From Bacteroidales bacterium UBA2861 (GTDB lineage Bacteria > Bacteroidota > Bacteroidia > Bacteroidales > UBA932), in NCBI GenBank assembly GCA_002350615.1, contig DEFD01000018.1, forward strand, positions 173,132 to 237,131: a stretch of DNA of 64,000 nucleotides, read 5' to 3'. Under the pieces are notes generated by a model. It saw only the letters and a program-made list of their open reading frames with translations, was not told the origin of the DNA and did not search any database. Position 1 is the stretch's first letter, and every line of letters begins with the position of its first letter. Shown here in pieces: positions 40,972-50,139 of this stretch. A program made the translations under genes and the position numbers.

Positions 40972-42085
40972 GAAAATAAGGGCTGTCATCAGCGGCGGCG
41001 GCACGGGAGGGCACATCTTCCCCGCCATATCGATAGCGTCCAAACTGCGCGAGCTCAACCCGGAGAACGAAATTCTTTTCGTTGGAGCCGAAGGCAAGAT
41101 GGAGATGGAAAAGGTGCCTGCGGCAGGATTCGAGATCGTAGGTCTGCCCATCCTCGGACTGCAGCGTCAGCTGAACTGGAAAAACATAAAGAACGATATC
41201 CAGGTGCCCTTCCGCTGGCTTGCCAGCCTTAGGAAAGCCGGCCGCATCCTGGACGAATTCAAACCAGACGTGGCGATAGGTGTTGGAGGCTATGCCAGCG
41301 CGCCTCTGCTCCGCAAGGCGACAGCGAAAGGCATCCCAAGCCTCATCCAGGAGCAGAATGGATTCGCCGGACTCACCAACAGGATGCTCTCCTCCAAGGT
41401 GGACTGCATATGCGTTGCATACGACGGCATGGAGAAATTCTTCCCTGCCGACAAGATAGTATTCAGCGGCAATCCCATACGCAGCGAAATGCATCCTTAC
41501 TCGGAAGAGGAAAGGCAGGAGGCAATCCGTTTCTACGGGCTCGATCCGGATAAGAAGCACATCCTCATAGTTGGAGGAAGCCTCGGCAGCGGCACCCTCA
41601 ACACGGCGGTAAAGAACTGGATTTCAAACTCTTGCCCCGGGGGCGAAGGAGTGCAGCTCCTGTGGCAGTGCGGAAAATACTACAAGGCGGGGGTTGATGC
41701 CTTCATGAAGGGACGCGAACTCCCGGACATCCAATACTCCGACTTCATAGCGAGGATGGACCTTGCCTATGCCGCGGCTGACGTCATCATCTCGCGGAGC
41801 GGAGCTTCCTCCATTTCGGAAATATGCGCCACCGGCAAGGCAGCGGTCTTCGTTCCCTCCCCCAATGTGGCGGAGGACCATCAGACGCACAACGCCATGG
41901 CCCTTGTCAGCAAGGACGCCGCCCTTATGGTGCGGGACGCCGAAGCATCGCAGAAGCTGATGCAGACCGCCCTGGAACTTGTCAGGGACGACGCCAGACG
42001 CAGCACCATGGAAAAGAACGTGGCCGTGCTCGCAAGGCCGGACGCCGCGCAGACAATTGTCGATGAAATATACAAACTGGTATGA
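40955..42085 (+). CDS. murG: UDP-GlcNAc transferase MurG
   Basis: The protein has 376 residues from the ATG at 40955; the frame is open further back but only inside ftsW. It has AVISGGGTGGHIFPAISIAS (first G loop), GVGGYASAPLL, IQEQNGFAGLTNRMLS, and the C-terminal ADVIISRSGASSISEICATG with VPSPNVAEDHQTHNA. It converts lipid I to lipid II at the inner face of the membrane. Confidence 0.95.
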   Translation: MTRKYKKIRAVISGGGTGGHIFPAISIASKLRELNPENEILFVGAEGKMEMEKVPAAGFEIVGLPILGLQRQLNWKNIKNDIQVPFRWLASLRKAGRILDEFKPDVAIGVGGYASAPLLRKATAKGIPSLIQEQNGFAGLTNRMLSSKVDCICVAYDGMEKFFPADKIVFSGNPIRSEMHPYSEEERQEAIRFYGLDPDKKHILIVGGSLGSGTLNTAVKNWISNSCPGGEGVQLLWQCGKYYKAGVDAFMKGRELPDIQYSDFIARMDLAYAAADVIISRSGASSISEICATGKAAVFVPSPNVAEDHQTHNAMALVSKDAALMVRDAEASQKLMQTALELVRDDARRSTMEKNVAVLARPDAAQTIVDEIYKLV

Positions 42086-43434
42086 GCTGGTCAAATATAT
42101 ATTTTATAGGAATAGGCGGAATAGGAATGAGCGCCATCGCCCGCTACTACAAGTTCAAGGGGCTGAATGTGAGCGGCTACGACCGCACTCCTTCGGAACT
42201 TACCGCGGAACTTGAGGCGGAAGGTATCGCGGTCCACTACGAGGACCGTCCCGACCTGATTCCGCAAGGGCCTTCGGACACCCTGGTGGTCTATACCCCG
42301 GCGGTCCCGGCGGAACTGGAAGAGCTGAAATATGTTCAGAGCCACGGCTACAGGGTCATCAAGCGCAGCCGCATGCTCGGGGAGATAAGCGAAGGGCAGA
42401 AATGCCTCGCAGTTGCCGGCACACACGGCAAGACCACGACTTCCACCCTCACTGCCCACATCCTTCATGAATCCGGTGAAGGCTGCACCGCTTTCCTTGG
42501 CGGCATATCGAAAAATTACGGGACCAACCTCCTCATGAGCCACAATCCCGTAGTTGTCGCCGAAGCGGACGAATTCGACCGTTCCTTCCTCCAGCTCCAT
42601 CCTGAAACGGCAGTGATAACCGCGATGGATGCGGATCATCTGGACATATACGGGGACCTGGCCCATGTGCAGGAAGCTTTCCGCCAGTTCGCCTCCCAGG
42701 TAAGCGGGCATCTGATCATCAAATACGGACTTCCGATAGGCAAGGACGACACTCCCGCCAGGATCCACACCTACAGTTTCGACTGTAAAGCCGCCGATTT
42801 CCATGCCGAAAACCTGCGCTGCGACAATCTCGGGCACTACAGCTACGACCTGCATCACCCCGGTGGAGTCATCAGGGACATTCGCGTGGGCACGCTCGGC
42901 TGGGTGAACGTGGAAAACAGCGTGGCGGCAGCGGCGATCTGCCTTCTTCATGGCACGAAAGCGGAGGCGATACGCAGCGCCATAGGCAGTTTCAGCGGAG
43001 CCAGGCGCAGGCTCGACGAGCATGTGAACCGTCCCGGACTCACCTATATCGACGACTACGCACACCATCCGGCGGAACTCGCCACAGCAATATCTTCCAT
43101 CCGTGACATTTTCCCGGGAAGGAAGGTCACCGCGGTGTTCCAGCCGCATCTCTACACCCGCACGAGGGACTTCGCCGCAGAGTTCGCCAAGGCCCTCAGC
43201 GCCGTGGACAAGCTCATCCTCCTGGACATCTACCCGGCAAGGGAAGAGCCTATTCCGGGGGTGGATTCCGGAATCATCTTCAAGGATGTGACCGCGCCCG
43301 AAAAAGTTCTCCTGAAAAAAGAAGAACTGATGCAATATCTTGAAAAAGAGCCCGTTGACGTCCTCGTAACCTTCGGGGCCGGAAACATAGACAGATTCGT
43401 TGAACCCATTGCGGAGATGCTCGGAAAACGATGA
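42082..43434 (+). CDS. murC: UDP-MurNAc:L-alanine ligase MurC
   Basis: The 450-residue protein begins with the nucleotide fold IYFIGIGGIGMSAIARYYKF. The ATP motif is AVAGTHGKTTTSTLTAHI, then VAEADEFDRSFLQLHPETAV and DADHLDIYGDL, and ARRRLDEHVNRPGLTYIDDY with HHPAEL. It starts the stem peptide. Coupled to murG by an ATGA overlap. Confidence 0.95.
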   Translation: MSWSNIYFIGIGGIGMSAIARYYKFKGLNVSGYDRTPSELTAELEAEGIAVHYEDRPDLIPQGPSDTLVVYTPAVPAELEELKYVQSHGYRVIKRSRMLGEISEGQKCLAVAGTHGKTTTSTLTAHILHESGEGCTAFLGGISKNYGTNLLMSHNPVVVAEADEFDRSFLQLHPETAVITAMDADHLDIYGDLAHVQEAFRQFASQVSGHLIIKYGLPIGKDDTPARIHTYSFDCKAADFHAENLRCDNLGHYSYDLHHPGGVIRDIRVGTLGWVNVENSVAAAAICLLHGTKAEAIRSAIGSFSGARRRLDEHVNRPGLTYIDDYAHHPAELATAISSIRDIFPGRKVTAVFQPHLYTRTRDFAAEFAKALSAVDKLILLDIYPAREEPIPGVDSGIIFKDVTAPEKVLLKKEELMQYLEKEPVDVLVTFGAGNIDRFVEPIAEMLGKR

Positions 43435-44213
43435 AAAAGTACCTGAAATACCTTGTCTGCACAGCCATCACGCTTGTCCTTATTACGCTGCTCGCACTTG
43501 CCTACGGCAGCGCGAGCAAGAGCCGTTACCTCGTGGATGTGCCGGACAATGGCATTGAAGTAAGTTTCAGGGACGACTATCGTTTCGTGAGTTCCGACGA
43601 TATAAAAGGATATATAAACAAGTATTACGGAAGCGTTTACGGCTACCGGACCGACAGTCTGAACCTCGCCGGGATGGAGCGCATGCTGGACCGGCAGAGC
43701 GCAGTGCTGAAAAGCCAGGTATGGAGCACCGCCGACGGCATAGTGCATGTGTCCGTGAGCCAACGCAAGCCGGTGATGCGTTTCCAGAGGCCGGGCGGCA
43801 GTTTCTACATCGACGACCGCGCATGCATCTTCCCTTTGCAGAAGGGTCACTCCGCGCTTGTGCCGGTGGTGGACGGGGATATCCCGGTGAACGTGCCTGC
43901 CGGCTACAAGGGTCCTGCGCCCGATGCCAAGTCGGCCGCGTGGCTGACGGAGATGCTCGAGCTTGCGGCATTCATGAAGCGCTCCGGCATCTGGGAGGAA
44001 AACATCGCCCAGATAACTGTGGACGGGGAAGGGAATCTGACAATGATCCCCCGCTCCGGCAGGGAGAGGTTCTTTTTCGGGAAGCCGGACGACCCGGCCG
44101 GGAAGTTCGCCCGGATGTCGGACTACTACCGCTACATCCTCCCGGAAAAGGGCGAAGGCTACTACAGAAGCGTAAACGTCAAATATGACGGACAGGTAAT
44201 TTGCAGAAAATAA
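43431..44213 (+). CDS. ftsQ: Cell division protein FtsQ
   Basis: The protein has 260 residues with one N-terminal membrane helix (YLVCTAITLVLITLLALAYG). A POTRA-like part follows (GIEVSFRDDYRFVSSDDIKG) and a beta domain (VWSTADGIVHVSVSQRKPVM). It links FtsL/FtsB-like proteins to the Z ring. The order murC-ftsQ-ftsA-ftsZ is standard. It overlaps murC by 4 bp. Confidence 0.9.
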   Translation: MKKYLKYLVCTAITLVLITLLALAYGSASKSRYLVDVPDNGIEVSFRDDYRFVSSDDIKGYINKYYGSVYGYRTDSLNLAGMERMLDRQSAVLKSQVWSTADGIVHVSVSQRKPVMRFQRPGGSFYIDDRACIFPLQKGHSALVPVVDGDIPVNVPAGYKGPAPDAKSAAWLTEMLELAAFMKRSGIWEENIAQITVDGEGNLTMIPRSGRERFFFGKPDDPAGKFARMSDYYRYILPEKGEGYYRSVNVKYDGQVICRK

Positions 44214-44222
44214 TTCAGGTTT

Positions 44223-45737
44223 ATGGACGAAAGATATATTGTAACCGTAGATTTAGGCACCAGCAAGATAGCCGTATGTGTCGCCCGCATCAGCGGCCAG
44301 GACACTGAAGTGCTTTATTACAAGGAAAGGCCTTCGGCCGGAATCCGTTACGGTGCCATCTTCAACCCGCGCAAGGCGGCGGGAGCGCTTAAATCCGCAA
44401 TAGAAGACGCGCAGCAGGAACTCAACATCAAGATCACCCAGCTGGTGGTGGGACTCCCCCGCTCCGGAGTGCGTCAGGAAGTGGCCACCGGAGAAATCGG
44501 CAGAAGCACCCCGGGGACATGCATCACTCAGGAAGAAGTGGATGCGGTGAAAAATTTCGCGCTCGACAGCTATCCCGTGAAGGACAAAGAGAAGTTCACC
44601 ATCTACGGAGCTTCCGCCCAGTCCTTCTCCACCGACGACATGATCAACTGTTCCGAAGATGACGTGGTCGGCATGCCCAGTTCGAAGATCGAGGGCAATT
44701 TCAAGGTGTTCATAGGCCGCGAGATCGCCGTGAAGAACATCGACCATATGCTCAACGAACTCGGCGTGGCTCGTGCCAGGCTCTACTTCCTCCCGGAATC
44801 CACGGCCGAAGCGGTGCTTTCTTCAGAGGAGAAGGAAAACGGCACCGCCCTCATTGAAATGGGCGGCGGCGTGAGCTCGGTCACCATCTACCAGGGCGGA
44901 ATCCTCCGTTACTACGGTTCCATCCCCTTCGGCGGCTGCAATATCACCGAAGATATAAAATACGAATGCGGATTCACCGACACCCTGGCGGAGAACATCA
45001 AGCTGGGATTCGGCGCATGCATGCCGGACAAACTCCTCAACATGTCCGACAAGATCCTGAGAATCAACGATGCGGAGAACGGCAACTACCAGGACCTCCC
45101 GGTAAAATATCTTTCGGAGGTCATCACCTGCAGGGTACGGGAGATAGTGGAAGCCCTGCTATTCCAGATTCAGGACAGCGGCTATGCGGACAGGCTCCGC
45201 GGCGGCGTCGTTCTCACCGGCGGATGCGCCAATCTGGTGAACTGCGCAAATCTTATCAAGGAAATGTCCGGTTACAATGTGCGGGCAGGTTTCCCCAAAC
45301 TTCGCAGCATGATCGCAAGCGACTGCCCAGGCATAGGTGAAGCCGGTGCCGCTGCAACCGTAGGCATGCTCCTAAAGGCCGGGAAAGACGTACATCTCAA
45401 CTGCACCGGCGAATACAGGGCCCCCAGGAAGCCGTCCCCTGTCACCAAGATAGAAGACGAACTTCATACCATGAGCGGCGACAGCCGTGAAACGGCGGAT
45501 TCCGGGAAGCGGAAACATACTGAAGAGTCCAATACGGAGATTATCCAGGAACGCCTGTTTGCCGATGAGGGCCTTCCCGAAGCGGATAAGGCGCCCAAGG
45601 GAGGAAACAAACACCCCAAGGGAACGAATGTCGACAACGGCAACAGGAACAGCGGACTCGCCCTGAGATGGTTCAAGAAATTCACCGGCATGGCCGAAAA
45701 GATAGGAATCGGAGACAATTTCGACAACATGATGTAA
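44223..45737 (+). CDS. ftsA: Cell division protein FtsA
   Basis: At 504 residues it is longer than the usual ~420. The actin-like core has IVTVDLGTSKIAVCVARISG, ALIEMGGGVSSVTIYQGGIL and GVVLTGGCANLVNCANL. After residue ~400 a polar charged linker (~80 residues) leads to a C-terminal amphipathic helix (LRWFKKFTGMAEKIGIGDNF), the membrane-targeting sequence. The long linker is typical of Bacteroidota. It tethers FtsZ to the membrane. Confidence 0.94.
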   Translation: MDERYIVTVDLGTSKIAVCVARISGQDTEVLYYKERPSAGIRYGAIFNPRKAAGALKSAIEDAQQELNIKITQLVVGLPRSGVRQEVATGEIGRSTPGTCITQEEVDAVKNFALDSYPVKDKEKFTIYGASAQSFSTDDMINCSEDDVVGMPSSKIEGNFKVFIGREIAVKNIDHMLNELGVARARLYFLPESTAEAVLSSEEKENGTALIEMGGGVSSVTIYQGGILRYYGSIPFGGCNITEDIKYECGFTDTLAENIKLGFGACMPDKLLNMSDKILRINDAENGNYQDLPVKYLSEVITCRVREIVEALLFQIQDSGYADRLRGGVVLTGGCANLVNCANLIKEMSGYNVRAGFPKLRSMIASDCPGIGEAGAAATVGMLLKAGKDVHLNCTGEYRAPRKPSPVTKIEDELHTMSGDSRETADSGKRKHTEESNTEIIQERLFADEGLPEADKAPKGGNKHPKGTNVDNGNRNSGLALRWFKKFTGMAEKIGIGDNFDNMM

Positions 45738-45746
45738 GAGAAGCTT

Positions 45747-46985
45747 ATGGATAACAATTTAATAGCACCGGTCGACTGGATTCCCAGCGACAGCACCATA
45801 AAGGTAATAGGCATAGGCGGAGGTGGCTGCAATGCCGTGAACTACATGTATGAGCAGGGTATCGAAGGTTGCAGTTTCATCGTTTGCAACACGGATTCCG
45901 ATCACCTCAACGGATGCTCCGTACCTGTCAAGATCCAGCTCGGCACCGGGCTCGGAGCCGGCACGAACCCCACCAAGGGCCGCAACGCCGCAATCGAGAG
46001 CCAGGACATCATATCCGAATATATCCTGGACGGACGCACCCAGATGGTATTTCTCACGGCAGGAATGGGCGGCGGCACCGGCACAGGAGCCACTCCCGTA
46101 ATTGCTAAGATGGCAAAGGACAAGGGGCTTCTCACCGTGGCCGTGGTCACCATCCCCTTCCAGAACGAAGGCGACAAAGCGCTTACCCGCGCTCTCGACG
46201 GCATCCACGAACTGGAAAAGAACGTGGACAGCCTGATAATAATAAACAACGAGAAACTCTACGAGTTCTTCGGTTCCAAGCTCATCCAGGATGCCTATCC
46301 AAAGGCCGACGAGGTGCTTGCCACGGCTGTGAAGGGCATTGTGGAGATAATCAAGAAGAAGGGATACATCAACGTGGACTTCGAGGACGTTAAGACCATG
46401 CTCAAGGACAGCGGCATGGCCCTCATGGGAAGCGGCACCGGCACCGGTCCCAACCGCATCGAGGAGGCCGTCAAGGGCGCTTTCGAATCCCCTCTTCTCA
46501 ACGACTTCGACCTCAAGAGCGCAAAATACGTCCTGGTGAACATTACGGTTCCCCGCAACGAACAGGGCCTCACCATGGACCAGATGAAAGAACTCAACGA
46601 CATGATAGACGAGCGCACCGGCGGAGGCAACAACTTCAAGCGCGGCCTCATCTACGACGACTCCCCAGAAGTGGGAGACAGGGTGCGCATCACATCCATC
46701 GTAGCAGGGCTCAGATACGACGACGTGGTGTCCGAGAGCCTTCGCAGCGCGGACAATTACATCATGATCGACCGCGACTATGTCTATGACAAGGGCGAGC
46801 TTTCCAAGGGAGACGGCATTTCGCTCCCGGCAGGCGCGGTCACCCATATAGGATATAACAGCAAGAGCAACACCCGCATTTTCCACTATGACGCGGACAA
46901 TCTGCCGGTGCTCCTGCGTCCCGATATCGACAGCAGCAATTTGGTAAACACTCCGGCGATACGCAGGGGTATAGTAAGCGAATAA
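45747..46985 (+). CDS. ftsZ: Cell division protein FtsZ
   Basis: The 412-residue tubulin homologue has IKVIGIGGGGCNAVNYMYEQ, the GTP signature GMGGGTGTGATPVIA, and NNFKRGLIYDDSPEVGDRVR later. The C-terminal region after the core is short, ending LVNTPAIRRGIVSE. The TPAIRR part is the likely FtsA-binding tail, not the DIPTYLR-like form seen in many relatives. The stop is directly followed by the gltX ATG. Confidence 0.95.
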   Translation: MDNNLIAPVDWIPSDSTIKVIGIGGGGCNAVNYMYEQGIEGCSFIVCNTDSDHLNGCSVPVKIQLGTGLGAGTNPTKGRNAAIESQDIISEYILDGRTQMVFLTAGMGGGTGTGATPVIAKMAKDKGLLTVAVVTIPFQNEGDKALTRALDGIHELEKNVDSLIIINNEKLYEFFGSKLIQDAYPKADEVLATAVKGIVEIIKKKGYINVDFEDVKTMLKDSGMALMGSGTGTGPNRIEEAVKGAFESPLLNDFDLKSAKYVLVNITVPRNEQGLTMDQMKELNDMIDERTGGGNNFKRGLIYDDSPEVGDRVRITSIVAGLRYDDVVSESLRSADNYIMIDRDYVYDKGELSKGDGISLPAGAVTHIGYNSKSNTRIFHYDADNLPVLLRPDIDSSNLVNTPAIRRGIVSE

Positions 46986-48587
46986 ATGAAAAAGACAAGA
47001 GTAAGATTTGCGCCGTCACCCACCGGCCCCCTCCACATGGGAGGAGTCCGTACGGCACTTTACAATTACCTCTATGCCAAACAGCACGGAGGAGATTTCA
47101 TACTTAGGATAGAGGACACGGACTCCCACCGTTTCGTCCCCGGCGCGGAACAGTACATAATAGACTCCCTGCGCTGGTGCGGAATAGTGCCCGACGAGGG
47201 CGTCGATGCAGAAGGCAAAGTGGTAGAGACCCCTTCCGAGAGGCATCCTCACGCCCCCTACCGCCAGAGTCAGAGGCGCGGCATCTACCGCAAATACGCA
47301 GAGCAGCTGGTGGAATCCGGCTTCGCCTATTATGCCTTCGACAGTGCGGAGGAGCTTGCGGCAAAGCGCGCAGAGGCCGAGGCGGCAGGCCAGACCTTCA
47401 TATACGGGCAGCAGTCGCGCGGCAGCCTCCGCAACTCGCTCACCCTGTCCGGAGAAGAGACTGCAAGGCTTCTGGAAAGCACCACCGACTGGACGGTACG
47501 TTTCAAGATGCCGGAAGGACGCATCGTGGAGATGGATGACATCATTCGCGGCCATATCGAGGTGAACACTGACACCCTGGACGACAAGGTGCTCTGGAAA
47601 CGCGCCGACGAGTTGCCGACCTACCACCTCGCGAACATAGTGGACGACCACCTTATGGAGATTACCGAGGTGATCCGCGGAGAAGAATGGCTTCCTTCCC
47701 TCCCCCTGCATTACCTGCTTTATGAAGCTTTCGGATGGGAAAGGCCGCGTTTCGCGCATCTCTCACTGCTTCTCAAACCTGTCGGAAACGGCAAGTTGAG
47801 CAAGCGCGACGGCGACAAACTCGGTTTCCCGGTATTCCCTCTCAAATGGACGAATCCCGAAACGGGCGAGACCTCCCGCGGTTATCGCGAAGACGGTTAT
47901 TTCCCCGAGGCTTTCGTGAATATGCTCGCGATGCTCGGATGGAATCCCGGCACCGAACAGGAGCTGTTCTCCCTCCCTGAACTTGTGCAGGCTTTCAGCA
48001 TGGACAAAGTGCAGAAGGCAGGAGCCAAGTTCAACCCCGAAAAGGCGAAATGGTTCAACAAGGAGTACCTTCGCATGAAAGGCGACGAGGAGCTCACCGA
48101 ACTCTTCGTTCCCGTGCTTCAGGAGCACGGCATAGAGGTAACAGGCTGCTTCAAGTGCCCTGTAAGCCATGATTTCGATGCCGCCAGCGTTTCAAAGAAC
48201 TACGTAAAGGCCGTCGTTTCCCTCATAAAGGAGCGCGCGACCTTCGTCGCCGATTTCTGGGACATCGCCTGGTACCTGTTCAAGGCACCTTCAAGCTACG
48301 AGCCGAAGGATACCGCCAAATTCTGGAAGGAAGAGAACTACAGCCTGGCATTCAAGGTGGCGGATTTCGTACAGGGCTTTGACGGTCCCTGGGAAAAAGA
48401 AGCTCTCGAGCACGCCCTGGAAGAGTTTATCCGCGGCAACGAGTGGCCGATGGGGAAGGTGATGAACTGCATTCGCCTGGCCCTTACCGGCAGCGGCAGC
48501 GGACTTGGCATAGCGGACATCACGGTTCTTATCGGCAAGGATGAATTCTGCCGCCGCATGGCCGCAGCAAAACAATCTATTGTTTAA
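46986..48587 (+). CDS. gltX: Glutamyl-tRNA synthetase
   Basis: The 533-residue class I enzyme has the HIGH-type motif RFAPSPTGPLHMGGVRTALY and the KMSKS-type motif GNGKLSKRDGDKLGFP. The insertion FPLKWTNPETGETSRGYR is common in Bacteroidota. It charges tRNA-Glu. It starts at the base after the ftsZ stop, so it is probably made from the dcw transcript. Confidence 0.95.
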   Translation: MKKTRVRFAPSPTGPLHMGGVRTALYNYLYAKQHGGDFILRIEDTDSHRFVPGAEQYIIDSLRWCGIVPDEGVDAEGKVVETPSERHPHAPYRQSQRRGIYRKYAEQLVESGFAYYAFDSAEELAAKRAEAEAAGQTFIYGQQSRGSLRNSLTLSGEETARLLESTTDWTVRFKMPEGRIVEMDDIIRGHIEVNTDTLDDKVLWKRADELPTYHLANIVDDHLMEITEVIRGEEWLPSLPLHYLLYEAFGWERPRFAHLSLLLKPVGNGKLSKRDGDKLGFPVFPLKWTNPETGETSRGYREDGYFPEAFVNMLAMLGWNPGTEQELFSLPELVQAFSMDKVQKAGAKFNPEKAKWFNKEYLRMKGDEELTELFVPVLQEHGIEVTGCFKCPVSHDFDAASVSKNYVKAVVSLIKERATFVADFWDIAWYLFKAPSSYEPKDTAKFWKEENYSLAFKVADFVQGFDGPWEKEALEHALEEFIRGNEWPMGKVMNCIRLALTGSGSGLGIADITVLIGKDEFCRRMAAAKQSIV

Positions 48588-48607
48588 TAGAATAAAATGA
48601 TTGAAAA

Positions 48608-49036
48608 ATGAAAATCGGTGTTTGCTCCGACCATGCGGGGCTGGAATACAAAAGCAGGACAATAAGCTATCTGCTGGGAAAAGGATATGAGATTGTCAAC
48701 TACGGGACGGATTCTCCCGAAAGCTGCGACTACCCGGACTACGCCCACGCCCTTGCCACGGCAGTGGAAAAAGGGGAGGTCGATCTCGGCATCGCCTACT
48801 GCGGCACGGGAAACGGCATGGCAATTACCCTCAACCACCACCGCGGAATTCGGGCCGGGCTTGCCTGGAACAGCGAGATCGGACGTCTTGTAAAGGAACA
48901 CAATAATGCGAATGTGCTGGTGATGCCGGCCCGTTTCATAAGTTGGCGCATGGCCCAGAGTATCATCCGCACCTGGCTGAACACGCCATTTGCGGGCGGA
49001 CGGCACCAGAGACGCATCGACAAGATTCCTCTCTGA
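48608..49036 (+). CDS. rpiB: Ribose-5-phosphate isomerase B
   Basis: The protein has 142 residues: IGVCSDHAGLEYKSRTISYL at the start, then GTDSPESCDYPDYAHALA and the active-site loop GIAYCGTGNGMAITLNHHRG. RpiB interconverts ribose-5-phosphate and ribulose-5-phosphate. It is the last gene of the long plus-strand operon and is followed by a terminator. Confidence 0.93.
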   Translation: MKIGVCSDHAGLEYKSRTISYLLGKGYEIVNYGTDSPESCDYPDYAHALATAVEKGEVDLGIAYCGTGNGMAITLNHHRGIRAGLAWNSEIGRLVKEHNNANVLVMPARFISWRMAQSIIRTWLNTPFAGGRHQRRIDKIPL

Positions 49037-49052
49037 TTTCTTCTGAATAACA

Positions 49053-49084
49053 AAGGCCCGGAGCAGATGCCCCGGGCCTTTTCG
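49053..49084 (+). terminator. Terminator of the dcw-gltX-rpiB operon
   Basis: A 9-bp stem AAGGCCCGG/CCGGGCCTT with a 10-nt loop is followed by TTCG. On the minus strand the hairpin is followed by TGTTATTC, so it may serve the opposite gene too. Confidence 0.8.
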
Positions 49085-49101
49085 TAAGTATCAAAACCTG
49101 G

Positions 49102-50139
49102 CTATTCCGCTTCCTGATAGAAGAGGACCATGTCCTGAAGATCGACATTCCAGGTCCTTAATGTAGTTATCATATAATAACCTACTCCAGGCTGCGCTCC
49201 TTCAAGAGTTATGGTCTGATCCTGAGTAGATGTGAAGTCCATGGTTCCGAATGTCTTCGCGCCGTCTGCTATCGAATACGAGGTGGGCTTCTCCGCATCA
49301 TTCGGGGCGATATCGGATACCAGGGCCCATTTATAGTACGCGTTGGCCACCCGGACATGCCATGAAACTGATTTCAGGGCATAACCTTCAATGGCAGGCA
49401 GCTGCATCCAACCAAGTCCGTCCTTGCCGCCATAAGACACTTTTTTGCCTGTAGATTTAATAGTAGTGGTCCCCTGAGGATTATACCTCAACCCATAAAT
49501 AAGGCCTCCGCCCGTAGCCCTGGATATGCCGTAGGTGGCCCAGAGACGGAACATATAAGACTGTCCCATGTTTTTTCCCGTCAAGAAGTCGTACTCTATG
49601 ATTCTGCTATAGTTCGCATAAGCACCGTCAAAGTTGCCAGTACTGCTGTCAAGTCCGCTTGCCTGCCCGTTGGAAGGGAACATATAAGCATCCCTGTAGC
49701 ATATCTGCCCTACGGTTGCAGGAACAGAACCAGGTTGTCCAGCTGCAGCTTCTGAACCAAGATGCAGGTTGATTTCAAGACCCTTGTAATAGAAGAAGGC
49801 CTTCTCCGGGCCATAGAGTTTCTGCTCGCCGATGGATGCCCATGCACGGAATTCGTAATCTCCTTCTTCGCTCACCGTTATCTGCTTGGAGAAGCTTTCA
49901 CCCGGAGTATCAGCATTGACGCTGGTCCATTCCGTCGTTCCGGATTTCCTGTACTCGAAGCCGCAGGTGGTTTCGCTCGCATCGCCTTCCAGCATGGTCA
50001 GGGAGCCGTTCATTGTAATATTGGCTCCGCTTGACTGCACAGGGTCGGTAACCACATTTGCAATGGTGCTCAGAAGCTCTCCGGTATAATAAAGAACCAG
50101 CCTGCGGACAGGGAACCAGCGGGTAAGGAGATTTCCTTC
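49102..50139 (-). pseudogene. C-terminal part of the fimbrillin-like lipoprotein, cut off by an in-frame TAG
   Basis: The frame is the same as that of 50140-51396 and continues directly after TAG with EGNLLTRWFPVRRLVLYYTG. An Ig/fibronectin-like domain follows (VQSSGANITMNGSLTMLEGD, then CGFEYRKSGTTEWTSV and GDYEFRAWASIGEQKLYGPE), and then a beta-rich end. The first internal Met with a normal frame is at 50055, but it lies in mid-domain. So the two ORFs look like one gene with a single nonsense codon, or one read through. Confidence 0.7.

Noticed and set aside
33783..47759. Long minus-strand open frames across the dcw cluster (for example 35576-36499, 38124-39776, 42091-43335)
   Set aside because: They are shadows of strongly recognised plus-strand genes in GC-rich codons. 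They have no domain character and no promoter.
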